A DNA stretch of 64,000 bases from Panagrolaimus kolymaensis. Its lineage: Eukaryota > Nematoda > Chromadorea > Rhabditida > Panagrolaimidae. The stretch spans positions 3,782,001-3,846,000 of the forward strand of contig JAJQJQ010000006.1 in NCBI GenBank assembly GCA_028622995.1, in the 5' to 3' direction. The notes beneath the pieces are model-generated. The model was not told where the DNA came from and did not search any database. It worked only from the letters and a program-made list of their open reading frames with translations. A program made the position numbers and the translations under genes. Positions 11,780 to 26,203 of this stretch are shown one piece after another. How positions within the stretch are numbered: position 1 is the stretch's first letter; each line of letters begins with the position of its first letter.

Positions 11780-14457
11780 ATGGTGATTCTCAAACAAACT
11801 ACCGTTCAACGCTGCTTAGGAAAAGGCAAATTTGCAGAATGTTGGTTAATTTTAGCACATGAACAAGATGGCCCAGCAATTTTAATTTTTAAAGATCGAA
11901 CCGCGAAAAAAATGCTTGAAGAAAAGTAAGGATTTCCCGCTATTATAAAAAAAATTACTTACAAAAAAATATCCATCAAAAAAGTGCGCCAAAGAAAAAG
12001 AAACGAAAAGATATTTTTTTAAACTAAAAAAGTTCAAATTGATTTTGTTCTAAAAGCTTCTGGAAAGACGCAAGAAAGACTTTATTAGTCTTTCGAAAAC
12101 TTTCGTAACATATCATTTTCTTTTTGCGGCGAATTTGAAAATTTTGTTAAACAATCAAAAATAATTTTTGTTTACATTTTTTCATTTGATCTTTCTTTTA
12201 AAATTTTCAAAAATTTATAAATAAAAAAAATAGGGTTATTAATTATTTTTCATACTTTTTTCTAGGATCACCGTCGCCCAAGTAGCTGAAAGGATTCGCT
12301 TCGGTACAACCACAGTTACATTTGGAAGTTTACCCGAAACTAAAAATGATATTAAAATTCATCATTCATGTTTTATGGCAATTTCAACTGAAAAGTTAAT
12401 TAAAAAACAACCAAAACCATATATAATTTGGTTGTGTGTTGATTCCATGAAAGAATTATTTTCAATTGTTCGTTTAATCTCAGCTTCATTGACTTGCCTT
12501 CAAGTTCCTTCACCCATGCCAAATCATAAAGACGACGCCCTTGCATTGCATAAATATTATCCAATTCCTTTTAAACCTCGAAATGAATGGGAAGAATATT
12601 GGGATAATCCACCTATGGTCATGCCAGATAGTCCATTAAGTATGACATTAGCTACCAATGCGGGACTTGCAAGATCCGTAGATCAATTAGAGGAAAATAA
12701 ACCAACAAAGAAAAAACAGAAAGATGAAGATAAAAAAAAATTACATAGTTCCACGCCCATGTTAGCTCAACAACCCATTCCGCGACGACATTCTGTAAGT
12801 AGCAGCAGTTCATCCTCCTCTTCTTCCTCGTCATCATCAAGCAACTCAGAACTTAACACTGCCCCACAAAAACCTCGTCGCTTTAAACAACGGTCCAAAC
12901 CTCAAAGCATTGAAACAATAAGCACTTTTGATTTCACTGAAAACGCAAAAAAAGTTCATAAAGCTCCTCAAGATGAATGGGATGTTATGTATCCAACCCT
13001 TGATTTACCATCTCGCCCATTAACTGCTCAACGAACAACCACACCACGTCGATATGAATCACCCACGGAAAAGCGATCGAGATCAGCTGTAAGCTCACCA
13101 AGCAATACTTTGCCACAAAGAGTATATAAAAAAATTTTCTTTTGTTGGAAAAAATAAATATTTTTTTAGTATTCACCAAAATCATCGGTTCCACTTCAAG
13201 CAAGCTCGACAGTTGGATCATATGATTCCGATTTGGAGCAACAACAACATCAACAACAAAACATTTACAAGGAGCCATATTCTCCATCAATTTTAAAGCA
13301 CCATCGGCCAGTTGCAAGCCCACGCGCAAGTCCACCTCGTGAGCACATTCAACATGTTTTGCAACCTGATCCAATTAATGAAGCTCCTATTTATGCTTAT
13401 TTGAGTTCAGCTTCATCAAGAAAACATTCAGAAAGTGAAAAATCTGTTCATTCTATTCACTCCATTCGTTCTTCTCATTCTATTAAACCTATAGAAAAAC
13501 CAACTTCGCCACATTATGATTTGCCACCAATTGAAAAAGAAGAGCATTCAATTATTTATACTCCATATGAACTTGTTAGACAACCATTACATGCTGCCAC
13601 TGCTCCTTCAGCTTCACCTCCGCGAATTAAAACACCATCGCCTGCTAATCTTTTAAAATCACCATCATCACCTCCAAGCACTCCAATTATAATTCCACCA
13701 ACACCCATGTCACCGCCATTACTCGAATCTGCTAAAGTTGCTAAACCACAACCCAAAAAGCGTTCAGGTTATGCTGATGCTGAAGTTCAAACGGATCATC
13801 CAATTCAAAAAGAACCGCTCATTGAAACACCCGCAAACTCATTCGATAAAGATGTTCAAAAACTTAAAGCTTTAGCTGCCGCAGTTGATCCTGATCCACT
13901 TCCAGTTCCACCACCCAAACCCGTTTCAATCAAACAGTAAGTTAAAGCTTTTTGTATTTTATAAAAAAACAACCACCTTTGGGGCTTAAAGATTCTACAG
14001 AAGCCCCAAATATCATTACAACTTCCTATTTGCTTTCAGCCGATCAGGCACATCTTCGTCTTCCACATCTTCCTCCACTTCATCATCGTCGTCAAGTAGC
14101 AGCAGCAGTAGTAGTAGTTCCTCCAGCTCAAGCAGTAGTTCAGATAATAAAAAATCAAAAAAGAAAAAACATTCGTCAAAAAAATCTAAAGAAAAAGAAA
14201 AACCAATTCCCAAAGGAACTTATCACATTGATAAACCTCAACGTCATTATAAATCTGAAGAAAGGTTAGTAAAAACTGTCCATTATTAAGGATGCAATAT
14301 TGCTTTAATTTTTTGTAGTCATTATTATTATCCTTTACTATTATCTTATAGGAAATCACCTGAAGCTAGTGCTCCTCCTGTTGCAACTATTGAAGCACCT
14401 GAATTGCTTATGGAAGATAAAGATAATCGAGTTTATACAATTAATACACATTTCTAA
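11780..14457 (+). CDS. large Ser/Pro-rich protein with PH-like N-terminus
   Basis: Exons 11780-11925, 12266-13121, 13170-13936, 14040-14264 and 14352-14457 join in phase to 699 residues. Residues about 1-140 read like a PH/PTB fold: RCLGKGKFAECWLILA, a FKDRTAKKM turn, ITVAQVAERIRFGTTTVTFG, and a C-terminal helix (YIIWLCVDSMKELFSIVRLI). The rest is disordered: Pro/Ser-rich with His-Ser repeats, proline stretches that could bind SH3 or WW domains, two long Ser runs (one at 12799-12842, one in exon 4) and a Lys-rich patch (KKSKKKKHSSKKSKEKEK). This suggests a cytoplasmic scaffold or adaptor recruited by the N-terminal domain; that role is inference and I cannot name a family. The start is supported by a splice-acceptor-like TTTTTAG just upstream. 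Intron 2 has a GTATAT donor. Confidence 0.8.
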
Positions 14458-15009
14458 ATACTGCCAAATTTTCTTATGCATGCTTACACAATTAATTTTG
14501 CTTCCTTGCTTATTCTTTAACGACCTTTTTCTTTCATTTTTCTTAGTTTCTAAAAGCAAAGTAAAAATTCTTTAAAACAAATTCAAAAAAATAACAAATT
14601 TTTGCTTTCATTGAAAACTTTTTCTTCGACGAGCGTTAAAATTTTCTGATTCTGTTTATTTGGATGAAAGAAAGTTTGTTAAAGACATGGCTTCCATTAA
14701 TACCAAAGTTTCATAGTTCATCATAATTTTTTTGCTTATTTTTTAATTATCGACTTCCAAATTTTTCGAGCAGAAGCAAAAACAGGTTGTTTTAAAGAAC
14801 TTTAATCTGCCTTTTTAATAACTTTTCTATTATCGTTTATTATCGTATATTTTCTTTAAAAATAAAAACACAAAAAAAAAACGGGGAGGATGATGAGGGA
14901 TGATGAAAGAACATGAAAGAGAGATCATTTTTTCCATTGCAAGATTATAAAAAATTTGAGGTATGATAAAAAAAATAGCAAAAAAAAAAGTAAAGCAAGC
15001 TTTTAAGTT
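14458..15009. other. convergent intergenic gap
   Basis: About 550 bases between two converging genes. Only AT-rich sequence with T- and A-runs is seen; no supported feature. Confidence 0.5.
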
Positions 15010-16418
15010 TCAGAATAATGATTGTTCTGATGCTCGAGAAATCACTGGCGGCCTTGATGGGGTTTCTTTTCGATGTGGTGCTGTATTATATGAACATTTT
15101 CGATTTATATTGTATGACGAACGTCGACGATCTAATACATTTACAGATATCGTGTCTAAAACTTGTATCATTTTTATCATAAAATCTCTCTCGTTGCAAA
15201 AAAATTTACCCAATTTTTCATGAACTTTTTTTTGAGCTAAACTAAATAATCGACTTCGAAAATGTTTGGAGCAAAGGCAAAATAGAATAAAATTGGATGC
15301 TTTTCCAAAAATAACCAATGCACTGCAAAAAAGAGTGATATTGTACCAATTTTCATGTTGTGAACCATAAACTGTTTGCAATAAATGAACGATTGCACTT
15401 GGACCATTTGTTACAGTAAACATTGTAACAATCAAAGCAACCGTTAAAGTAACTCGTTGTTCAGTTTTATGATGTTTAAGGGCATCAACACATGGCCTAA
15501 AAATAGTTTATCGAGTTAGATCAAAATGTAAAACATGTAGTTGTTTATTACTTTGCCATATCATCTCCTCTCAAAAGCAAATTATGTGATCTTTGTCTTA
15601 ATGCACATAGCAATAACATATTTAAAGCAGTGAGTAAAATAATTGGACAAATAATAAGTAAAACAACATTTAATAAAGTGCTTATATCAATAAATTGTTG
15701 AAATGAAACTGAATACGGATTGGATTGATTTCCAAACCATCGACTAAAAATAAACAATTTAACTAAAAACGTTTCTAACCTAATAAAAGCTTACGGTTGA
15801 TTTACAGGTAAACAACGAGAATAAAGTTGAGTTCCATTACAATATGATCGAACTAAACATTTATATGCAACATGTTGATATGCAGTAAAAAGCCCAGGAC
15901 CTATCACAATTGTAGTAATTAAAAGCTTTATTTTATACCCAGCAACATGGGAGCGAATGTAAAGAGGATGTCGAATACCAATAAGTCGATCGGCACAAAC
16001 AGCAATGACACACCTACAAATTATATGGTATGCAAGTCATCGAAGTGAAAGCTTAAATGCTAACTTACCAAATGGCAATAGCAGAAGACCAATTTGCAAA
16101 AGATAATAAATGAACTTTAGTATGTAAATAAAACCAACGAAAATAATAATTAAATGTAAAAAGGGGATAATTTGCGAGAACATTGGGTAAAAGTAAAGAT
16201 AAAAATGCTATATCAGCAATGGCTAAAGTTGCAAGAAAAGTGTTGGCTCGACTTCGCATTCGTCGATTTAATAATACGGTTAAATTCAAAGCATTTCCAA
16301 GAATACCAAAAATAGCTAAACATGGAAATAAATAACGTTGAAGATATTTTTCAAATTCAGTTCCATGCATTCGCATTTGAGCCTCAGTGAGGCAAACCGC
16401 AGATAAATTCGATGGCAT
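15010..16418 (-). CDS. neuropeptide-type GPCR (FMRFamide-receptor-like)
   Basis: Four exons (16418-16069, 16013-15795, 15743-15552, 15496-15010) join in phase to 415 residues with seven hydrophobic helices. TM1 is FPCLAIFGILGNALNLTVLL with the GN signature; TM2 contains LATLAIADIAFLSLLLP; TM3 ends with the DRY-equivalent CADRLIGIRHPLY. Cysteines in the second outer loop (YKCLVRSYCNG, YSRCLP) can pair with TM3. TM6 is VTLTVALIVTMFTVTNGPSA, and TM7 has the pattern GKASNFILFCLCSKHFR, where NFILF takes the place of NPxxY. This rhodopsin-like layout is closest, from memory of the family, to nematode FMRFamide-like peptide receptors (frpr/dmsr groups). The Ser/Arg-rich C-tail offers phosphorylation sites. 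It is probably a Gq- or Gi-coupled neuronal receptor; ligand unknown. Confidence 0.88.
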
Positions 16419-19400
16419 TATTATATCTTTTGTTTTCTGATAGCTATGAAGCTGAAAAAAAGAATTGGATAAAATTATAAAATGCTTGAAAGATCGAGAA
16501 TAACTATCATAGTTTGGGAACCGGTCACGATAATGATAAAACTACGGTAGCTTATTTCAACAAAGTAAAATCACGTCAAAGTCAACTATTAACTATTAGT
16601 AACCATAACAAAAAGCAAGCCACAACGAGGTTGCTTGCAAAAAAAAATTCGCGCAAGTTGAATAAACTTTTTTTCACAAATGTTGCAAAAAAATCTTTTT
16701 TTCTCTTTAGCTTTTTCTTTTATTTTGCATTGAAATTTGATATCATATTTCCAGTGCACATTGACACTTGAGATTTGACGAGAAAAAAAGAAAGAAAAAG
16801 GAAGATAAACTTTAAAGGAGCAAAGAAAGATGGGGAAATGCTTGTTCATAGAAGGATAAAACTTTTAAAAAAACAAAACAAAGTTGTGATAGTATTTCAG
16901 TATTTCTGAGAGAAGAGGACTAATTAAAAAAAAGAGAAAAAACAAGTAACAAAAACGAAATACATACTCACACAAGAAACTCATATGGTGTTTGAGCAGC
17001 GCGTAAAAAATTGATATGGTAAAATAAAGTAATCTTTGAATTTCATGGGTTTCATGTTTTGTTAGGATTCTCAAACAAAAAAAGGTAAACATAGAACATA
17101 GCCATGGAAAAAACAAGGCTATTAATGGGAAAAATTTAATAAATTACGCACATATTAAAGAAAAATGTTAAAAAATAACATAATTTGATTCAAAAAAACT
17201 ACTAAAAATATTATTGTTTACTTTTTTTGTAATAAAAATAGTAAGGTTTTTGGGCTAAAAATATAGTGAAGCACTTTTGTGACGGAACAGCGCGAATATC
17301 ACCAGAAAAATGTGCAGTGATGTAATAAGTAAAAACTATTAGAAATTAGAACGATAAACTTTAATTTTTTTCCTTTAATAATTAAACAAAATAAAAGCCA
17401 TGAAGCATCCGCCTCAAAGATAAATTTCACACTTTTGCATCACCGCTTCAATCCAACACTTGCTTTCTTCTGTCAAGTTTTCTCTACCGACAAAGAAAAA
17501 ACATTTTAACCTCATGTTTATCTCATCCCCATTTTAAACACATTAACATCCAGAATAAATATAAAAAAACAAAGCCATCAAAAAAATATATTCATTGACA
17601 TAGTGACGGAATAAAAGGTTGTTGTTGTTGGCTGCAGCCGTTTGGAAGGTTGTGAACAGGTGTTGTCGTTAAATGCCCTTTGGGGATGAAGGATAAAATA
17701 AATGGAAGGCTTCAGGTTCAAAAAAAGAAGAAAAAGAAAGCGACAAAAGAAAATTTGTTAAATTTCACGGATGCTTTTTTTCATTCGCTTCGCTTTGACA
17801 CATGTGGCTTTTTTCAAACAAAAAAACATTTGTTTGATGAAAAGATAAAAGTTAACACAACATCCAAATTTTTTTTTTCAAAGTTAATAGTTTTTTTCTT
17901 TCATCGATGAAGAATAAAACTTTGGGATTGAATTTGGCGTGAAAAAGTTCTTTAAAACTACGAAAAAAAGAAGTTTGGATGTTTTAATGTGTGAAAAAAT
18001 AAACTTTTCAAGGATCTCAACTCGATTAGGAATAACAAAGATTAGAGGGAAATTAAAGTTCCGTGTAAACCGAGTTCCAACATCCAATGAAAACGGGGAA
18101 TTTCTAATTAGTATTAAAAAATAAGAATCATTTTAAAAACCAAAAAGGTCAAAATTGAAGAACAAAAAATAAACGAAATATAAAGAAAAAAAAGCAATTC
18201 AACCTAATTGAAGCTATGAGTTTTTTTTGCTTCCCTCAAAGAAAAAGAAACGTTTTTGATACAATTTTGTTGAACATTTTGGAAGTGGGTTCGTTCGATG
18301 ATGCTATTTTTATTTTATGAAAAACGAAAACAGTAAAAATTTAAAGAATCAATAAGCAAAAAAATAATTTTTCTTCAAAAAAGCTGATGTTTATGATTTT
18401 AAACAAAGATGCAATCGAAAGTAAAAAAGGTGCCAATCAAAATGGGTAAAACAAAGATCTTCCGATCACCTAATTATTTTGTTGTTGGAGACAAAGAAAT
18501 AATAAAAAAGTTCGTTAGCACTTGTTTATTGAATTAAAGCAAAAGGTTTGTTTTTCAAGTCAGCTACAATATGTGACGTATTCAACGTGTGACCGACCAT
18601 TGAAAGAGTTTTACACAACGTCTCATCACAAAAGTATGGTATCTCATATTCCACGAAAACATGAGAATGACTATTTTAGAGTTTTTAATAAAATTGTGTC
18701 TTTCTTCCATCAGCTTTTTAATCATAGTCTTTATACTAAAAGCTTAAGTTTTTTTTCTTGGGAGACTACAGCACCAACAACAAAGTATTTATTAATTCCA
18801 GCCTTTAAGCCTCAACAATTTGTACAACTTTGTGTCAACGTTTTTCCTATCTGTATATTCGTCGATTTGTTATCATCACGACAAAGCTAATCTCCTTTTA
18901 TATTATTTTTAAACTTTCAATAATGGCACACACATACTTCCAAAAAAATAAACAAAACAAAAAACGACTGCCATTAGAAGAAGCAAGAAACACACTTCGT
19001 CACTCATCCTCCAAAATGGCAAACGATAAAAAACACTAATAAAAAATGCACAAAAAAAGTTTTTTAAATGGTTTGTTTCATTTTTTGCAGAAGCAACTAG
19101 CTTTAAAATTAATGCCTTTAGCAACTACTAACTATATTTGCAAAGAATGCTTTTGAACTTTGGGGTAAAATATGCCACGCAACAACAGCTGCATCTCTCG
19201 ACTGATCCTAAACTATTTGGAAATAATATGAAAGCATGGATTTTCATCGGCTATTAAACCCTCCATTACCATCACCAACCAACCAACTTCCGAAAACAAT
19301 TAACATTCTTTTTTTGAAAAGCAATCTCGTCATCCAAAGTTTTTTTTAACGACAAAATCGTAAACTCTCTCTCTCTCTTATTTGAATGCCTATTAGCCTA

Positions 19401-22400
19401 TTAACTTTCCTATATTTAACTACATAGAGGAACACAAACATAAAAAACGCAAAGTTGTAAATAATAAGAAAGAAAAACACAGACAAAAAAAATCCAATCT
19501 CTTTTTTTCGCTATTTTTTTTAAACAAAAGCAACCTTTTTAGGAAACAAAAACATGTTTTACAGCCTTGATTGTAAGCTTTTTTTACCACTACCTACAGC
19601 AATCAGGGGCAGCCTTTAATAGAAGAGAAGAAAAGAGACACGGAAGAAGAAAGTTAAACTTCCATGAAGCAAGCAAAAATTAATAGGTTCTTCGTAAAAT
19701 GAAAGTTATTATTTTCCCACGTTGTTTTTTATTCGTAGTAAATAAAAAAGAGTTGTATACAATTAATAATTTCCTGTTCAAATGTGCAAAATAAAAAACA
19801 ACAACCCTTTGATTATGAATGTTGTTGGGACTTACAGTATCCATTCCTTGCTGCTTGGAAATGCCTGGCTTTTGCCACTTCAGTGAAAAACATAATTATT
19901 AGACAAATATTTACCTTTTTTTGCAGCTTCTTTTTATAATTGAGTTTAAAGGAAATATTCAAATGTTTTTTTTTTGCGGAAGTCTAAGAGATCAGAGGTT
20001 CAAGAAAATAAAAGGATTTTTGCAAATTCCAAAGAAGTAAGCAAAGGCAAACTCACGAGCGAAATGAGTTTAAAAAACATTCCTAAGAATAATTATCAAA
20101 AAAAAATAGAAAACTTAATTAAATGAAATGAAAATAATTTTTTGAAACCAATAAAAATGAAAGTAAACAAACGATAAAAGAAAACCACGTTTTGAAAAAA
20201 AATTTGCAAGAAAAATAATGAGAGTAAATGGGGTTTGAGTTTTAATGTTTACTATCTTTCATGTGAAACCAAAAGTAAAATAAGAGAAACAAAAAATTAG
20301 GGGAAAGTCCTATTCTATTCTCAGAGCTACTATAATTTTTTTTTGAAATCATCTTTGATTCTTATAAGATGTTGTTAGCAAGCATTAGAAGAAGAAGAAA
20401 AAAAGTTAATGTTTTATGTATTACAGAATTTTCTTCTCTCTTTTCTCATTTATGCAACAACAAAAAAGTGTCAACTGATGATGAGGACGAGAAGAAATAT
20501 ATATAAAAGTACCAAAACAAGATAGTTGTTATTTTTCCAAGGATAAAGAAAAGATGACCTTAACTTTTTTTTTCATAAATGTTAGAGGAGCGAGCATCAA
20601 AAAATATACAATGTTGTTTTTATTTTTGTTTTTCTATGTGTCGTCGAAATAATATAAACAGAGAAAAGAAAATTTGACACATTTCCAAAAAAGAAAAGAG
20701 GAAGAAGCAACAAAAGTTAATAATGTGTCCCTCGAAATAGGATCTTCATTTGCAAAGTTTTTTTTATAGACAAAAAAGTGTTAACAAGATTTTTTTTGCC
20801 CCCGGAATTATGACATCTCGTAAAAATCGTAAAAAAACGTAAAGATTGAGAAAGAAAAAAAATTAATGAGTGTTGACTTTCTAAAAGTAATGGGTGAAAT
20901 TTGATGCTATGCATAAAACCCAAAGGACGTGATGGAAGAAGCCCTTTCCAATTTGAAGGTTAATTTCCGATTAAATGTTTTTGCTTTTCAAAAGTTTTAA
21001 GAAAAGTCGTTAACAAGAAGCATGTGCATGGAAAAGTACACCCAAGATAGTCTTTGACCAAAAATAATTATTCCTAAAGATATCTCAATCATTTTGGGAA
21101 GGAACTATAAAAAGGCCAAAGTAACAACTGCAGCATCCACCTATTACTATAATATTTTTCTAAAAAAACATGTAAAACTTTTTTTATTGTGAAAAAGCTT
21201 TTTAGTCAGTCAGTTAGTTAAGTTTTTTGATCATTGCTTTTCATAAAAAAAAGAAGCCAAATTTTTAACATCCAAAAAAATATGCTTTAGACAAACTTCC
21301 GTACGCAACTCTTTTTTTTTAGTTAAAGCAATTTTTTACAAAGCTCTTTAGGGATGCTTCAATCACTCAGTCGACCGAAAAAAAGAATTTTTTTGTTTAA
21401 TATTAAAATAAAAAGAACAGAGATACACGGTAGAGTGGATTAAAGGTTTTTTAATTGTACATGCAAAAAAAAGATGGCAGAATCACCAAAAATGTTTTTA
21501 AAAAACGGAAGAAGTTTTTTTGCTACAAAAATCGAAAAAGTAAACCAAATAAAGGAATGACGATAATTTCTAAAGAAGACATCTTGAATTCTTGCAAAAA
21601 TGGAGATAGTAAAATAATTGTTCAACAATTTTCTCTGAAGATGATGTGTTTTTTGTTTGAGATAGAAACCCTCCCAGATGAAAGCAAAACTGCATTTAAA
21701 ATAAACACGTTCACTCAATAATATCCTTTTCCATTTTTTTAAAGAGTGAAAATTGAATTTAGCTTTAAACCCAAAATCGCAATTTCCAAATTTGTAAAAA
21801 ATATATATAAGCGAACACAAACAAAGTAAAAACGCGGAACTGAAAGAAAAACTATTAGGATAACAAACTCCTCATGAATAAAATTTAAGGAATGCTAAAG
21901 GCAAGAGAAAGCTAGTTTGTTTATGTTAATTGACGATAAAGTGGAAGAAAACAGTGAACACTAAAAAAATGGAGGTTTAAGAGATTATAATGAAATCCTT
22001 AAACAAAAAAAAACAAAAGTGTGTATCGTTGTTTTTTGTTTTTGTTTGGATTTTTTGCAAGAGAAAAAATAATTAGGATGTAAATAAAATTAAAAATTTT
22101 TATTTGTTTGCGGATAAGTTAATTTTTTGGTGCAGAGATTTGGAAAAAGATGAGAAAAACAAGCATTTCTGTAAAAACGAGATAAATAAATAATAAAAAT
22201 TAATGGTTTTCGAGAAAAGGATAATAGATTTTAGGATTTTTTGATAGCTATGTATCTGAGAGACTTCTGAACACAAAATTAGGACCACGTGTTTTTGTAA
22301 AAAATATAAAAAAGTTCTCCACCATTTTTGTTGTTGCAAAAAAAAACACATAAAGTAAAACTTGGCAATCACAGAAAGTACTCTTTGTACTTAATTTCAA

Positions 22401-25400
22401 CCTCGACCCTTCAATTTCATCTTCAAATCACCTGCTTTTCTTCCACAAAAAAACTATGCAAAGTAAAGTTATTGGAGAGAAACCAAAAGTAAATATTGCA
22501 CTTACTTATATTTAATAAAACAAAAAATATCCTGCGTCGTCAAAAGCTATATCCACTCTTTAAAAATTTTGCTTTGACGTAAATTTTTAGAGGGAAATCT
22601 CAAGGAGGTGTGTAGTTTAACCAAATTCTCTCACGCTTTATTTTTTAAACTTTAGACGTAATAAAAAAACACATACACATTCACACGCGACCTTCAATAA
22701 TCATAATTTAAAAGACATCAGATTTTGGAATTAGGAATCCCACTACTACATGGATTTTTTTTTTGAGATTTTGCCATGAAGGAAAAAGAAATAAAAAATA
22801 GCTTCAAAAACAGACAGAAGAAGCATATTTGCGTGAAATATGTAACATTAAAAATTTCAGCCAAACTTGGAGCCACAGTAAAAAAAAGAGTGGGATGGAT
22901 AAAGTAATAATAATCAAAATAAAAAAAAGATAGAGGAGGAAGTCATGGACGAATAATTTATAATAAAACAAATATGTTGAAATTGAAAAGTTAAAAGAAA
23001 GCACAGTCAAACATTAAATAAAAAAAAAGCAATAGAAATGTACAAGTTTGAATTCAAAGAGTCAAAAAAAAGTTTTTCGGTCTTCAACAAAAAATGTCAG
23101 AAATGGAAAAAAGCTCAGAAGCCAAAAACAACGGGGAGGCATTCTAACTGACAGCAATTGTTGGAGGTGTCTTTACACATTGTAAGCAAAAGGTTAAAAC
23201 AAGCAATTCAAAGACAACAAAAAAGTTTAAAAATAAACAAAACCCAACACACATAATTCTGTTAAACCGAAGTTCAAAGTATCGCGGTGATATAAGTAAA
23301 TGATCTCAACGTAATAGTTATAAACTTTATAGTAACATCACCCAAACGATGCAATAATGTCCACTCAATTGAATATTTATTTTTAAAGAATTGATTATTC
23401 TTTGTAAATTCTAGCCAGACAGAAAAAAAAAATAAAAAATTTATGACATGTTATTCCTATTCGTGGAAACACTTTAATCGTAAGAAGAAAAGTTTTCGTT
23501 CCTCTCCATATTTGAGAGATGCCGTTAAATAGGTTTTTTTACTCTAAATTCAAGTGGTCATCATCATAGCTTGAGAAGAAAAAAAGAAGAAAATGATGAG
23601 TTTTTTCTGGTCATTTTTATTACACATCTTGTTTATCACTTTAATCGAAACTCCTTCTTTATTTCAAGGAAAAAATAAATAAACAAATACGAGTATTTTT
23701 TAAAGGAGCTTTTGTGGGACACAAAAAAGTGGAGATATTTTTAACTTTTTTTTACGAATTTCCAGACAAAAAATCCTTCATTCCGGATGTGGCGGTTAAA
23801 CGTTAGCCTTTTTCAAAAAAAAGTATTTCAAAGTAGTTTCGATGGATTTAAAAAAGCAAAGTATTTCTGTAAAGTGTTTCTTGATGTCGTCAAGAAGAAA
23901 AAATGACGAAATTTTTACTCGAGAAAAGAAAAAACTCAAAAACCCGTAACAGAAAACAAAAAAATCAAATATGAAGGAAAACGTCGTTTCTTTTTTGCTA
24001 CATATTTCTCAGATGTGTAACAAAAAGTTTCAGTCATTTCAAACGCAAAATACCGAAGTGAGATGTTCATTGAACAAACAACAATCATCCTCCACGCATC
24101 CTAAATAAAACTCCCAGAAATTTATGTATACAAAGAACGCTAAAATATTTCTTCTTTTCTGATAGAAGCAGCTTCGATTTTACACATGCTAATCTAATTT
24201 ATCCCTCTAAACGCTTATTTACTATTTTTTATAAAAAAAACAAACAACCATGGAACCATAAACCCAAGGGAATTCAACGACAAAAAAAAAACCGAGGAAC
24301 GACGCTTATAAAAAAAAAAAACAACTGCAAATCCAAAAAAAGCTTGAAACAAATTTCAAACAATCCACTTTAAAGCTTCTCGCTACAATTTGACTCCCAT
24401 TTTTATTTTATTTTATTTTTTTCATGAAAGAGCAATAAAAAGAAAAGAAAAAAATTCATTTTGTCAAAGACCAGAAAAAAATGGCACATTATAACTCTTT
24501 TTAACTGTAAAAAGCTTCAAAATTGTTTTACTGGAAAAAACCAAAAAAAAACTAACATTGTGGTGTCTAAATTTTTCAAGCAAAATAAAAGTGTGTTAAA
24601 ATAAAAAACTTTCAGACAATAGCGCAACAACAACCAGAAATTAAAACTTTTTCAATTTTGTTCTGTGAACTTTTTTAAAGAATGTTTTGAGCCAAAAAAA
24701 AAGTATTTCTCTTTCCTATTAAATATTTTTAGTCAAAATAAAGTAGCTTCAAAAAAAAATAAAGGAAAAAAGTTTAATTATGTGAAAGTTAGTCACTCTT
24801 TAAAACAAAAAAAATAAATAAACAAACTTTTTTTAAGGATGCGGCATCGCATGACTTTTTGACGTTGCTTGTTCGAAAAAAATAAAAGTTGAGGAGAAAT
24901 GCTTAAAATTTATTATAAAAAAAGTTTTAAAAGGATGGACATTTAAAAAAAACTTGAAAACAAAAATATAAACAGATTAATGAATTTTAAGGATATTCGA
25001 GAATGAATGAACTTAGAGCTATTTTTGGTAAACGAAATATCAAGGATGACAAAAAGGATCACGATTAACACGTGGCCTTACGGTAGCTAATTTGAAATAA
25101 GAAAAAAATAAGTTTCAAGCTGTGAATAATAAAAAGAAAATTTGGAAAATTACAAATGACACATTTAAACCAGTAGTTTTTTTAAAGTCTCGAGTAAATT
25201 ACGGTCATCGTACTGCCACGCCACCACAGATTACAAAAATCTTGATATTAGAAATTCTCGCGCGACAATAAAATCATTCATTTATTTTCTTATCATAATC
25301 AACAATTCTTAAAACCTATTAACAACAAAAACAAAGGCCTTTAACTTTTGAGACTCAACAAAAAACTTTTAACAAAAAAACAATAAACAAAATCGTTTTT

Positions 25401-26203
25401 AAAATCATTTAAAATAAAGTTGCCAATATTGTATTACTCATTCTCTCTGTTACTCATTTATTTTTCAATTTAAAAGTTTCTATTATTAGACAAACACACA
25501 AAGTAAATTATATTTTGACAAAGTGAAGTTGATGAATGGTTAATGGGGTTATGAAATGTGAAGTTTATCAACAAGAACAGAAAGGCGCCTCAAATTTAGT
25601 TCCACCAAAATAAGCCATTGAAACAACTGTTAGGTCTCTGCTAACATATTTTACCCGCTCACAACCGAGCTAACTTGCTTACTGAAAACTCCAGATAAAG
25701 TACTAAATCCTCATTGGAAACTTCCTGTTTATTAAATTTTTAACAACCCTTTAAATACAATTAATAAAAAATATGAATAACAATAATGGAGTAATCATAC
25801 TCTTGCAACATTCTCACAAAAGAAACGTAAGCGCACTTCCATGGGATTCATTAAAAATAAATAGAAAAATCTTTTTAAGTTTTTATAATCGCCCAAAATT
25901 AATTAATTGTATGTTACAATTGATTGATCAACCAACCTATCAGTTTATTAAAGGAGCATAGGTTTTTGCTGATTTTTTTGAAGCTTGTGAAGCTGGAAGA
26001 TGCGAAAAAAATGGGCATGAGAAAGGGCAGGTACTTCAAAAGTGTTTTCGCTTCGAATTAATTTTTGCTTTGATTTTTTCCATTTCCAATTTTTGGATGA
26101 ATGTTTGATGTCATTCTTCTTGTTTTTCTTCCATTTTCATCGTCGTTTATTCCTGGCCAGTTTTTTTTCGTATTGTTTTGGTTTTTTTTAGTTCAATTTT
26201 TAG
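16419..26203. other. gene-poor AT-rich stretch (9.8 kb)
   Basis: I find no supportable gene. Open frames are short, Phe/Lys-rich and lack splice-joined continuity; the longest (plus 18522-18890, 122 codons) shows no recognisable domain. The sequence has long A- or T-runs, short CT microsatellite (CTCTCTCTCTCT near 19368) and a run of ATATATATAA near 21800. It lies upstream of the minus-strand GPCR and may hold its control region or a long 5' intron. A frame at 25773-25961 (62 codons) and a following Cys-containing stretch (FADFFEACEAGRCEKNG, about 25962-26030) precede the mucin-like gene and could be its decayed 5' exons. Confidence 0.5.

Noticed and set aside
18522..18890. 122-codon plus-strand frame
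   Set aside because: No recognisable domain or neighbouring exons; composition like the surrounding spacer.
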